Source: Cryptomeria japonica (taxonomy: Eukaryota > Streptophyta > Pinopsida > Cupressales > Cupressaceae). Taken from it: DNA of 64,000 nt. Position numbers and translations under genes: made by a program. Positions 1 through 10,345 of this stretch are shown piece after piece. The first letter of the stretch is position 1. Each line of letters starts with the position of its first letter. Location of the stretch: positions 302,655,450 to 302,719,449 of the forward strand of contig NC_081408.1 of NCBI RefSeq assembly GCF_030272615.1. The letters run 5' to 3'. Below the pieces are notes generated by a model. It was given only the letters and a program-made list of their open reading frames with translations. It did no database searches and had not been told where the DNA came from.

Positions 1-538
1 GAGAGATAATAGATATATCAAAGGCATTGAATGCCTTAATCAAATCCCAAACTTGGTTACGATAATGCCATAGCCTATCGCTCCTAGTTTGGTATATGTT
101 CCAAACTTGACAAACAATTAACTCTACATCTCTTTGAGCATGCAAGTTCTTGATTCCCTTCTTCTGAGCAACATTCATTCCTAGAAGAAGTGATTCATAC
201 TCAACAGTGTTATTTGTGTTATCAAACTACAATTTGAAAGAGAAAGGGAAAAGATTACCCTTAGGAGAAACCAAAACAATACCAGCTCCTGATCTAGTAG
301 AAGAACAACTGCCATCAAACTCTAGTGTCCAAACATCATCTGGACTACCAATGCTGATGGTATCAAAATTGAGAATTTCTTGTTGTGAAGTTGAAGATCT
401 TTCTCATTCCATAACAATACTCTCACAATCAACTGGAACATCATTTAGTGGGATGGCATCTTCACTCTCAGGAGCCACCTCTAAACCATCATCAATATGC
501 ATAAAATAATTACCCATACCTAATGATTCGAAAAGAAT
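1..538 (-). pseudogene. Archaeal-type RNase H domain of a Ty3/gypsy polyprotein
   Basis: Reading the minus strand in the frame of the neighbouring protease gives a recognisable RNase H fold. It has a first acidic strand (WTLEFDGSCSS), a segment NNTVEYESLLLG carrying the conserved Glu, and QRDVELIVCQV, where the family normally has GD. This is the second, archaeal-like RNase H (aRNH) typical of Tat-lineage plant Ty3/gypsy elements, which degrades the RNA strand during reverse transcription. The domain lies directly after the protease in the same frame, separated by a linker of about 60 residues and a few stop codons, with no reverse transcriptase between. The copy is dead because of in-frame stops at 539, inside the linker and after FKL. 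It runs off the left edge, so an RT could follow beyond position 1. Confidence 0.75.
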
Positions 539-1387
539 CTAGGCCTGTTGATCATCAGACTTGATAACGGTGCATTTTGATTCTTTTTCTGCAAGTAACT
601 TTTGGACAACTCCTTTAATAGGAATACGAGCCTCAGTCATATCCATGTTTAACTCCCCCCCAACATCTCTACAGAAATTTCTTCCCAACAATAGACCATA
701 GGAGGCCGACATGTCAGCTACCAGTACTGTCATCTTAATCTTCTTTTCTGGGAATGAAGCAAAAGCAAACTGTGCATCTTTGATTTGACCTATCAAGGGG
801 ACTTTCTTGTTATCCATAGGGAAACACCTTCCAAATTTTTTGGTCAAAGTCAAGCTAAGAGCATTGGCAACTTTTGACGGCATCACATTATCAGATGCCC
901 CGAAATCAATTATACAGTTACTAAGCTTATAACCATTTATCAACAAAGAGATGTAGAATGGTTCTATCTTCTCTACAGGAGAAGGGGAAGTTACTAAGTT
1001 ATTTTGAAGTAAGTTAGACTTAGGAAGATTATTAGGGGTAGTATCTTTTTCTTTAACAAACTTGACCAAACAGTCAAATTGATCTGGATTAGATCTCAAA
1101 AATTCAACTTTAGACATTTGTATTTTGGTTTTCTTAGCATGGTCTAAAATGTCAAATGAATGAAAGGAATACATCATCAAAGATGGATTTGGATTCTCAT
1201 TTTGAGAATTTAAAATATTAGGTACACTAGTCTTTGATGCATGTGTAGAAGAATTGACAGGTGTAGGAAAATTGACAGCAGTCAAAGAATCACTTACACT
1301 TGTATCCTTCACGACATCCATTGAGATAGCATTGTCCTTTACAGGATTTGGTATGGGAGTCCCACGCTTTGCAATATAAATTGGCAA
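539..1387 (-). pseudogene. Retropepsin (aspartic protease) region of the same Ty3/gypsy element
   Basis: About 282 codons are open. The C-terminal half is a retropepsin that would cut the gag-pol polyprotein: the substrate-side strand FYISLLINGYKLSN is followed by the active-site loop CIIDFGASDNVM and later by the second conserved strand GLLLGRNF. The canonical loop is D-S/T-G-A-S, so Phe replaces Ser/Thr, and this copy may be inactive. The N-terminal half is a Ser/Pro/Asn-rich linker that probably belongs to the gag C-terminus. It overlaps the upstream gag reading by about 50 bases in another frame, consistent with either a programmed frameshift or an indel. Downstream it reads into the RNase H domain in frame. 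Confidence 0.8.
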
Positions 1388-2770
1388 ACATTGAGAGTCC
1401 TAATTTGGATAGGATCATCACTCTTCACAATGACAGATAGCTGAGCTACCTGTGCTTGCGAATGAGTGAATACTACAAAGACATCCCCATCACGTGTGTC
1501 TAGCGTATCATCTTCTTGATATTGCATAAACTTGATATTAGAGTCACCAACCAACTCTGCATCATCTCCTTGGTGCGAATTGACATCTTCTTCATCAAAA
1601 TAGGGAAGATCATTCTGTCCAGCTTCATAATATCCTGTAGCTGAGTTTTGAGGTGGTGCTTCCAACACAAGCCTCTCTAGAGCAGGAGGTAATTTATTCT
1701 GATTACGCATGGCATAATTGGAAGCATTGATTGGATAAGTCCTTCTTGGAACATCATGATAAGAAGTATTTCCTTATGAGGAAACTTGCTTCTTAAGTGC
1801 CAACAACCTATTTGCTAACTTTTGTATTATGAGATCAATAGAATTCATGGAAGGAATTGATAAATCAACAATTTGATTATTTCTAACCTTGTTGGGATCT
1901 CTCCTTATCTTATCGGTGAGGATAAGATCATCTTCAACCGATATAGCCAACTGTTGTGCAACATCCAAATCTGTAAGATTATCTCTTTGCAAAACAAAGC
2001 TCACCTCTAGCAATTGAGCGTTGATGAAGAAGCATTTCAAGTTTCCAACGGTTGGTTGTGAAGCAACTGGAATGTGATTGTGCAATCTGTTGAAATTTGC
2101 TACAAATTCACGCATAGCTTCTTAGGGTTCCTTCTTCATTTGAGTTAACTAAGCCAGTAATGCATGATCATCTTCGATAGACTTGAACCTTGCTTCAAAT
2201 AATGATCTGAGAGTTACCCAATTTGTGATACAAGCGTTCGTAAGATGATAGAACCAATCAGCAGCAGCTCCATGCAAAGTCCCAATGAATAATCTCACCA
2301 AAACATCTTCATGCTCAGCACCTAGGACTCCACATGCGATGTAGAAGGCAGCAATGTGTTTGTCTGGGTGTTGAGAACCATCCCCCAAAAATTTGGGTAA
2401 ATTTTTTTGCATACCTTTGGGAAGTTCATGCAAAGGTCCAGTCAATTTCAAAGGACCAAAAGTAGTACCCCAAGGTCCAGCAGCAGCAACCATCCTTAAC
2501 AGATTATAGGGTGGTATTACAAAATGACTTGCAAGTGAAACAACTGAAACTTGCAAACTTGACGCCTCACTTGGTACAGGAGATCGCCATGTAGATGGAG
2601 GAAAACTTTGTGTCCGCTGCAAAGGAGAAAGCATCCATAGAGGTGTCACAAAGGGAAAATTAAATTGCTGCAATACTTCAAAAGTAGGATCAACAATTCC
2701 TACTAATCGCTACCCACGAGTGTAACTTCGATCAGCCAGATTATGATTTTTGAGAAAATCAGCAAAAAAT
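1339..2770 (-). pseudogene. Gag (capsid) region of a Ty3/gypsy element, broken by stops
   Basis: Three open segments (2149-2673, 1774-2115, 1339-1710) share one frame and are separated only by single stop codons, so they are one decayed gag gene. The central part matches the retrotransposon gag family: HIAAFYIACGVLGAEHEDV, then LFIGTLHGAAADWFYHL and TLRSLFEARF, followed by REFVANFNRLHNHI. Gag forms the virus-like particle in the cytoplasm. The N-terminus is unclear because the reading continues upstream through one stop to about 2770, close to the primer site. I see no convincing CCHC zinc knuckle before the protease, which agrees with Tat/Athila-type gags that often lack one. Confidence 0.8.
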
Positions 2771-2827
2771 GATATTCCAATGAAAAGAGCATTGCAACCC
2801 AAAGGGAAAATATTGGTTGCATGTTGC

Positions 2828-2845
2828 TCCCCATCAGAGTCGCCA
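2828..2845 (-). other. Primer binding site of the minus-strand Ty3/gypsy element
   Basis: Read on the minus strand this is TGGCGACTCTGATGGGGA. It begins with the TGG expected opposite the CCA end of a tRNA and closely resembles the tRNA-Arg-type primer sites of Ogre/Tat elements (from memory of the family). It lies between the LTR and gag, as expected. Naming the exact tRNA would need a tRNA comparison. Confidence 0.7.
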
Positions 2846-2854
2846 AAAAACTAT

Positions 2855-3769
2855 TGGGTGAATATTTTGTCACCAGCGTACTAATGACAAAATATATAAT
2901 TCACACGAAGCTATGGTGAGAAATTAATCTCTCCTCTCATCAAGGGGAGGTTCCCTATGAAATTTCTCCTCTTATTAATAAGAAATTAAATTTATTGGTT
3001 GGTGTTGGGCATATAACTCTCTTTTTTCAGAGTTTATGTATTCTCCCTTCACCAGGTTACAATTTTTCCAACTCTTTAGATACTTAAAGAAAAGAACTAT
3101 GAATCTAACAAACTACACCAAGAGTTACCATTAAGAAGCACAAAGTCTCCTTGAAGGTAACACTAACTCAAACCGATTATTACAAATCAAACAATTAGAA
3201 ACTTATCTTGTAGCTCAAAGTCTTCAAGTATAAATTTCTAATCCTTTAAACTGCAAGTAACTGCAGCAATACAAAGCTTACCAGTAGTTACTTAATTTAT
3301 CAGAAGGTTTCCCAAATACGCTAAGAGCACACAGTCTACTTGCACGATTTAGGAGCTCTTTAACTCACATAACAATATCTTCAAGATCAAAGAAATAAAG
3401 GAACATATATATTCAATGGACATAGGAACATTAAATTATATAAACAATTTTCTTGATACAACACAAAGTTTGAGATCAACAAAACTGTTTTCTTTATTTG
3501 CTTGATAGAATTTTCACCACAAAAGCCCAAAGTCTTAGCTGGGATAAAAATTCTGTAGAGTTTTGCTAAGCATGAAAAAGATAAATATTTACAAATGAGG
3601 TCCTCCTTATATAGGAAAAGAAGTCAAGAAAAAGGTGGGCACAGTTGACTTATTCAACTGCACAGTCCCATTTTACTACGACTACAACATAAAGAAAATG
3701 TGCAGCTGCATAAAAATTGATAGCAACTATAGGTTTAACTGCATAAAGAAAAGGAACCAAAAGGGGGCA
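2855..3769 (-). repeat. LTR of the minus-strand Ty3/gypsy element
   Basis: The stretch lies between the primer site (lower side) and a purine-rich tract (upper side). It holds a TATA-like box on the minus strand and no coding potential. The upper boundary is placed at a minus-strand TG immediately after the purine tract. The lower boundary is uncertain within about 15 bases; the CA of ATATTCA near 2855 is a reasonable end. Because coding sequence abuts it on both sides (unknown ORF upstream, primer site and gag downstream), it looks like one LTR shared by two tandem copies. No second LTR copy is inside the window to prove the ends. Confidence 0.55.
3605..3615 (-). promoter_or_regulatory. TATA box of the LTR promoter
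   Basis: The minus strand reads CCTATATAAGG inside the LTR, about 840 bases upstream of gag and correctly oriented to transcribe it. This is the normal position of an LTR core promoter. No experimental support is possible from sequence alone. Confidence 0.5.
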
Positions 3770-3795
3770 CTTCATTCTTCATTCTCCTCCTCATT
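3770..3795 (-). other. Candidate polypurine tract next to the LTR
   Basis: On the minus strand this is an uninterrupted A/G-rich run broken only by T, ending directly against the TG proposed as the LTR start. It overlaps the Glu-rich C-terminus and stop codon of the unknown ORF, so part of its purine bias is coding. Position fits a plus-strand primer. Confidence 0.4.
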
Positions 3796-6461
3796 GTATT
3801 TCTGAAAATCCTCGAACTTAGCCAGGATAGCTGTTATCTTTGCTTCATTTGGCATTAGGGTAGAACTTGTGATCACTCGAACATGGGAAATTGCATCTCC
3901 AATATTTACCTGTTTCTTTTTAACATCCTTCAACATGGATGCGAGGACTTCAAAACTGACCTGGATCTCTTACAACTTATCAAATGTATCAAGTGATAAA
4001 TCTTGTCCCATGCAGTGATCCATCAAGGAAAGTAATTCCTGCTTGACAACTTCAGCATTGACGAGATTCTGATCACCATCATATAAATAACAAGGAAGAT
4101 CAACAACTTTGGCAAAAATGAGATCAACCTCATCATCACCTTCTTTCTTCTCCCGGTCCAGTTCCGCAATCATTAACCTTATTGTCTCCTGCTTATGAGA
4201 CAATAAAGACAAGATCTAGATGTACTTCTCCCTTATGGAAATTAACTTATTTTCAACAAGGACATCTATCTTGAAGTCCTCCATTTTTCTCCAAAAGGTA
4301 GTACTTTTCACAACTTCCTCAATCTCCTATGATAAAAAGGTTTTGAGTCCTTGCATCTGACTTTGGATTACTTCATAATTCGACAATAGTTCCACTATTG
4401 AACTCAAAAGATGAGAGCCTTCCAACCTTAGCCATGAAATCCACTCATCCATCACTCGGCCTTTAGCTCCCACTTGTTCAATCTTCTTTAAGATTCGGTA
4501 TCTATTGAGGATCCTATGGGCTCAATTTCTTGAGAATATTGTGTGACCTTTAGAAGAACATTGGTCAATTGTTCACACTTCTGCTTCAAGATATTTTTCT
4601 TGTCCCTCTCCTAATCCAATCTCCTCAACAAAGAATTAAAGGTTGTCTGAGAATCCAATTTAACACTCTCATGGGTTTCCACCCCAAGCTCTACGACTTG
4701 CATGGTATAATCTTCAGATCATATGTTGCCTTTGTCCTTATCTGATGATGGCACCATAACCTTAGCATACTTTCTCTTAGAAGCTGGGTCTACTACCACC
4801 CGAGATATTGTCTTTGGCTTCTTTGTTCCCTTAGGCTTTGGAGGAACCAAAAGCTCAAAGTCAAACTCATCCAAAGAAATTACCTATTTTTTCCTTTTAG
4901 GGGCCACTACTTCCATCCAAGGGGGTAATTCTGGATTGGTCGATGGAGTAGTAGCTCCTTGCTGATTTTGAGTTGAGGTTTTGGGAGCAGGTTGCCTAGA
5001 GCTCAAAGCAGTTATGAGTGTTATTGATGGCACTGATGTTGAAGTATCTAGTGGAACATTTGCTACCACTGACACCTCTTCAGTTATAGATGGGAGAGTT
5101 GAAGGTGCTGTGAATACTACTTCAGCACTTATCAATGGTGGAATTTTTGTGGTGGTGGTGGTATTGACAGGTAAGTCTACTGAAACCTATTCTGCAAGTG
5201 CCTCTTCCAAGGCTTCATTAAAATCCATTATCGTGGATTCAATAGTAGATGAAGGGATATCATCTAGATTGGAGAAGTTGGTTATTGTGAAAAACTGATT
5301 AGTGGCTTTCGATTGTGCCATGCCCATACTTAGATCCCCATCTTGAAAAACCTCATCCTCTTGGTCAGAGTTAGAGTCAATAGAGTGGAAGATTACTTGT
5401 GAGGTAATCAAGGTATCAACTTCAGCTAGGTGTGATGTTTCCTCAGCCTGTACTTCCTCTTGTTGAGATGCCATGTTATAAGAAGCCTCTGATATTCTCC
5501 ACTTCTACAGGCCCTTATAAAAAATGCACTTCCATACAACGAAGAAGGCATCATTAACTCTTCTGTAATGACTACCTTGATTCTTGATAGTAAGCTGATC
5601 ATAGTACTCCCAAATGGGTACCAACCTCTTATCACCCTTAGTAGATAAGCCTGGATATTGCCTCATTGAAGCAGTTGCATAAACTAGGTATGAGGTCATA
5701 TAGAATTTCAATGTTACTTTGACCTCCTTCAATTGAGCACAAAGGGCATCGCTGATCTATTCACCCCAATCAATTCTTGTTGCTCCTTTCCTGATTATTT
5801 TCATGTAGTAGCGCATCTAGTTTTGAAAGCAATGAGAGTCTTTTAACCCCCTCACCCTTGATAACATGGTGATCATGTCATTGTACTCCTCATTGAAATC
5901 ACTCCTGTGAAAGCCCTTAGGCTATCATGAGGTTAGGGAACCTCTTGCAGCAGAGAGGAAAACAATATTGATTACCTTTTTGCATTTATCTTCGTTTTTC
6001 TCATAGTACTCTTGAGCACTTTTTTGAGTAATATCAACCACCTCTTTAACTTGGGAACCTTTGAAGACACTATTGAAAAATACACTATCCAGGGTCATGA
6101 TGACATTCTGATATGTAACTTTCACCTGTCTTGTATTTGGATCAAAGTGATCCGCTACTGCAAGCACAAATTCACGATCATGAGCTATAACTGGAAAAGA
6201 TGCATATTTATGCAACTCGGAGTTGATCAGATTAGTTAGGTGAGCATGAGCCTTCTCAACTTGATCAATGAATTCTAGCATATTTATGTGCCTAATTTTA
6301 GTGTCTCTGATCTCCTTGATATTCGAGTCTACTGAACTCTCTGGGTACAAATTCAAGTACTTGTCGTACTTGTACTTCATCTTTCTTGATGATGTTTTAC
6401 TTGGAGAAGATTCCAACTGACTTGAGGAAGGCTCGGATTTCTTTTGAGGGAGCTTTGACAT
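3772..6461 (-). pseudogene. Unknown retroelement-associated ORF (about 900 codons, decayed)
   Basis: A long reading of about 2.7 kb starts at MSKLPQKKSEPSSS and ends at a Glu-rich tail with a TGA at 3772. It is interrupted by several stop codons and at least one frameshift between 4212 and 4884. The first 180 residues hold a Lys/Ser-rich head and a globular part (for example HDREFVLAVADHFDPNTRQ and VIMTLDSVFFNSVFKG). The middle is Ser/Thr/Pro-rich (STLPSITEEVSVV, PPWMEVVAPKRKK). The last third is charged and looks coiled-coil (KQKCEQLTNVLLKV). I do not recognise a catalytic motif. Its place between the palindrome array and an LTR, in the LTR's orientation, suggests an accessory ORF downstream of integrase or upstream of gag in a Tat-type element. 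Function unknown. Confidence 0.55.
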
Positions 6462-6625
6462 TTGTGATGACTACATTCAACACTGAGGATTAGCTCTTCA
6501 TCATTATCAAAATCAATTTTTCTCAAACAGATCAAAAAATGGGACTCAAAACAGGCTTGGGAGTAAAACTTCCAGAAACAACAGGTCAAGGAAAAAAGTC
6601 TGACATGCTCTTTTGAAAACAAAAA

Positions 6626-7647
6626 TTGCATATCGAACTTTAAAGTCTGATGTGCAAGGATAAACATCCTGATCAGCACATTGGACTTTAATGTCTGATG
6701 TGCAAGGGTAAATAATGTTGATTAGCACATCGGACTTTAAAGTCCAATGTGCGAAGGGTAAGTTATCAACACATCAGACTTTAAAGTCTGATGGGTAAAA
6801 CTAGCACATCAAGTCCGATGTGCACACAAAGGGGAAAATGATCAGTTTACATGTCAAGTTTTAAAACTTGACATGTCAACCAAACCTTCTCATCTTCACA
6901 TAATGGACTTTAAAGTCCGATATGCGAAGATTATGATCCCGCATATTGGACTTTAAAATCCGATATGCGGAGTTTCCTCCATCCAGCTGCATACTGGATT
7001 TTAAAGTCCATTATGCAACATGGAAAAAGAGGAATAAGGAGGGGGGTGCAATCGGAGGTTAAAATCCAATTACCCATACTGACACACCAAGCAAAAATGA
7101 AGGAAATAAAATAAAACAAGTGTAAAAATAAAAATGCAAACAAGAAAGAAAAACCCAAAAAGAAGACATAAAATCCTACCTTCTCTGCAACAAATGATTT
7201 TGAAAGATCCAACGACGGCGTGATCAAATCCAAGTTGAGGTGAGCAAAAAAGAAGGAGGGCGCGCAGAGAAAAAGAAAACACAAGCAACAATGAAGAAAA
7301 GACACACAAAAATTAAATAAATAAACCTTTAAATTAATAATTAATGCAACATTTAATGACAACTTGCAGTGGCTAGAAATCCTTGCAAGTCGGACTTTAA
7401 AATCTGACATGCATTCGCTGACCAAACAACCTTGCAAGTTAGACTTTAAAGTCTGAATTGCAAGGGAAGATTACATGCAGGTCAGACTTTAAAGTTCAAA
7501 CTCCAGGCTTAGACCACCTGCAGGTCGGACTTTAAAGTCCGACTTGCAGGCTAGAAAACCTAGCAAACGCACATCATACTTTAAAGTCCGATGTGCATAA
7601 AGTAAAGAAAGACCCTACAGTTCAGACTTTAAAGTCCGAACTGCAGG
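6626..7647. repeat. Array of about 15 imperfect palindromes with a TTTAAA core
   Basis: Two clusters (about 6626-7018 and 7383-7647) contain units whose centre is usually GGACTTTAAAGTCC, with arms that extend the palindrome to 28-36 bp. Arms differ between units but pair within a unit: GCACATC/GATGTGC near 6725 and 7569, CCGCATAT/ATATGCGG at 6939-6970, CCTTGCAA/TTGCAAGG at 7430-7465, CCTGCAGGTC/GACTTGCAGG at 7517-7550. The unit at 6849-6876 is a perfect 28-bp palindrome with a different core (AAGTTTTAAAACTT). One unit near 6805 has lost its centre and keeps only the arms. Because they are palindromic, both strands read SDFKVR-like peptides, which I regard as incidental. It lies between the unknown ORF and the Tat pol fragment. 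Confidence 0.9.
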
Positions 7648-7799
7648 TAAAAATGCAAACTTAGAAAAACTAAGAAAACACTAAAACGAAAAGCAAGAAG
7701 CTAAATGAACTAATCGACGAAGTCGATCAAGATCTCCCAGAGAGCATAAGGTATGAAATGGACCAATTTCGTAGGGTTGCCTCACGATTTTGGCCGCGC

Positions 7800-8597
7800 T
7801 GAAATCTAGGACAACACAGTACAATGTCAGGCAAAACCCCAAAAAGTGTGTGTTTGGTGTAACATCAGTTAGGATTTATCATGTTTAATAGAGGAATTGA
7901 AGTAGACCTTGCAAAAGTCAAAGCAATCATAGATATGCAACCTCCATCAACACTTAAGTAATTGAGAGGGTTACGAGGAAGACTACAATCCATAAAGAGA
8001 TTCATAGCACAACTGGGAGATAAATGTCATCCGTTTTAGCATTTACTCAAGAAAGGAGTTACTTTCTAATTTATAGTACAATGCCAAGAAGATTTCCAAG
8101 CTCTAAAAGAGTATCTTCTAAACACACCAGTGTTAGTTCCACATACTCTAGGAAACCCTCTATTACTATATATATCAGCAACAAACTCAGCTTTAGGAGA
8201 TTTGTTGGCACAACATGATGAACAAGGAAAAGAAAGAGCTATCTACTATATAAGTAGAACCTTTATCAGATATGAGCTTAATTACACTCCTATAGAATGA
8301 GCATGTCTAGGAGTAATCTTCGCATCTCAAAAGATTAGACATTACATGTTGAGTCACAAGGTACAACTCATTGCGCGCTTTGATCCACTCAAATATCTGT
8401 TAAGTAGAGCAACATTGATTAAGAGATTGGCTAAGTGGGTCATGATTCTAAGTGAGTTTGATATAGAGTATGTGGACAGAAAGGCCATCAAAGGGAAAAT
8501 TATAGCAGATCAGTTAGCAGAAGCTTCTTTACAAGACAGTCACCCATTGCTCATAGACTTTCCAGACGAATCAGTATTTACATTGACAACATCTATA
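7800..8597 (+). pseudogene. C-terminal RT and RNase H of a Tat-lineage Ty3/gypsy element
   Basis: The plus strand enters a Tat-type pol gene within the last third of reverse transcriptase (YNVRQNPKKCVFGVTS, then VDLAKVKAIIDMQPPSTL and LRGRLQSIKRFIAQLGDKC). It continues into the degenerate Ty3-type RNase H connection domain (LLLYISATNSALGDLLAQ, then ACLGVIFASQKIRHYM). It ends with the tether DIEYVDRKAIKGKIIADQL. The catalytic RT core is absent, so the element is 5' truncated at about 7800, where it abuts the palindrome region. Stops include TGA at 8298-8300, where Arg (CGA) is expected, and TAG for Gln in FXHLL. The fragment is the start of one collinear decayed pol running to 10345. Confidence 0.88.
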
Positions 8598-8960
8598 ATG
8601 TGGAAATTATACTTTGATGGGTCATATACAAATCATGGATCTAGAGCTGGGATTCTTTTCATCACCCCTCAAGATTATTTCATCCCTAATTCATTTAGGA
8701 TAAATTTTTCATGTACGAACAATATAGTAGAATATGAAGCTCTCCTCATAGGATTTTGTATAGCTATATAGTGGAGAATAAAAGAATTACAGGTCTATGG
8801 TGACTCGTAACTAATTATAAACCAAGTCAATGATGACTACAACATGAAAGATGACAAACTAATACCTTATAAGCAAATGGTGGAAGATTACAAAGAGCAT
8901 TTCAGTAAAATCACTTTCGAACAGATTCCAAGGATATAAAACAAGGCAGTTGATGCCATG
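8598..8960 (+). pseudogene. Archaeal-type RNase H (aRNH) of the Tat pol
   Basis: A second RNase H follows the first, the dual-RNase H arrangement diagnostic of the Tat lineage. It begins MWKLYFDGSYTNHG (first Asp) and continues through NNIVEYEALLIGFCIAI (Glu) and LQVYGDS (second Asp), so three acidic catalytic positions survive. Two stops interrupt it, TAG at 8769-8771 and TAA at 8808-8810, both explained by C-to-T in CAG/CAA Gln codons. The C-terminal strands (NKAVDAMAIVGSLL) are present after another stop. It acts on RNA:DNA hybrids in the particle. It is the same domain class as the one at 1-538 but in a different gene order. Confidence 0.88.
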
Positions 8961-9289
8961 GCTATAGTAGGGTCTCTTCTAAATATGCCTAATAATGAAA
9001 CTCTGTTTGAGTTTATTGTAGAACAATTGATGATATCGGCATATGAGATTCCCTCAATAGAATATGTATGTGCAATTGTGGGTCCATAATCTCCATGGTA
9101 CAATGAGATATACGCATACTTGCATACTCAGTACATGTCCCCGAATTTGTCTAGAAATCAAAACAAGACTCTTATTCGTCATGCATCCAGACACACTATT
9201 ATTGCTGATACATTGTATAGAAAGGGCTTTGATGAGACCCTTCTCTGATGCCTTGATGAAAATAAATCACAACTTGCTCTAAACGAAGT

Positions 9290-10345
9290 CCATGATGGAA
9301 TTTGTGGGGCGCATCAAAGTGGTCCACCACTGTCAAAGAAATTGCTAAGAATTAGATATTACTGGCCAACTATGGAAAATGATGCCTATAAATATGTGAA
9401 AAAATGTAAACAATGTCAAATGTATGGAGACCTCATTCATGCACCGACACAAGATCTTCAACCTATTATGTCACCATGGCCATTTTCATAATAGGGATTA
9501 GATCTAGTTGGTAAAATCAATCCCAATTCTTCCAACGGGCACAAATTCATCTTAATAGCTACTGAGTATTTTACTAAATGGGTCGAGGCAATTCCTCTTA
9601 CATACACCACTGGAAAAAAAATAGAAAAATTCATGCTTAATTACATTATCTGTCGATACGGGATTCCAATGTGCATAGTGACAGACAATGGACATCCATT
9701 CAAAAATCAAGAAATGAAAGAATTGTGTGATAAATTTCAAATAGAATAGAGATTTGCAACAACATATTACCCACAAAACAATGTACAAGGAGAGGCAACG
9801 AACAAAACAATATTGAAGATCCTTAAGAAAGTTGTCATTAACACAAGACATGACTGGCATCTCCAACTAAATCCCACTTTTTGGGCTTACAAAATAGGAG
9901 TCCGCACCCCTATAGGAGCAACACTATATTCCTTGGTCTATGGTATAGAAGAAATACTACCTATTGAAATAGAACTACCATCTTTAAGAGTCTCCTTAAA
10001 AAACATCATATCAGAGGAAGACTATCAGGTTGCAAGATTACAAGAGCTAGAAACGCTTGATGAAAAGAGACAAACTGCTTTCAATCATTTGCAAGGTTAT
10101 CAGAATGGACTGAGACGGAGTTATAATAAATGAGTATGCCCAAGGAATTTTGAAGTGGGAGATCTAGTTCTCAAAGAGAACCAAAGGAACCTAGCCAAAC
10201 GAGAAAAGCCAAGGAAGTTTGAACCTAACTAGCTAGGTCCTTTTATCATAACAAGGTTTATAGGCAATGGAGCATACAATTTGGCTACCATGGTGGGAGA
10301 TCCACTCTCTGACCCTATGAACAACATGCTCCTTAAATGATATTA
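9290..10345 (+). pseudogene. Integrase of the Tat-lineage element
   Basis: Collinear with the RNase H. The zinc-binding N-terminus is visible as a His-rich start followed by YVKKCKQCQMYGD. The DDE core has its first Asp in GLDLVGKINPN, a second in CIVTDNGHPFKN and the Glu in NNVQGEATNKTI, where the family usually has GNGQAEA. The C-terminal part (YSLVYGIEEILPIEIELPS, FEVGDLVLKEN, GPFIITRFIGNGAYNL) is also present, so the whole domain was once complete. Stops include adjacent TAA and TAG at 9489-9494 (Gln-Trp expected), TGA at 10131-10133 (Arg expected) and TAG at 10230-10232 (Trp expected). Integrase would insert the cDNA into chromosomes; this copy cannot. Confidence 0.9.

Noticed and set aside
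6626-7647. CRISPR-like repeat array
   Set aside because: Units are palindromic with variable arms and irregular spacing, there are no unique equal-length spacers, and the context is a plant retroelement.
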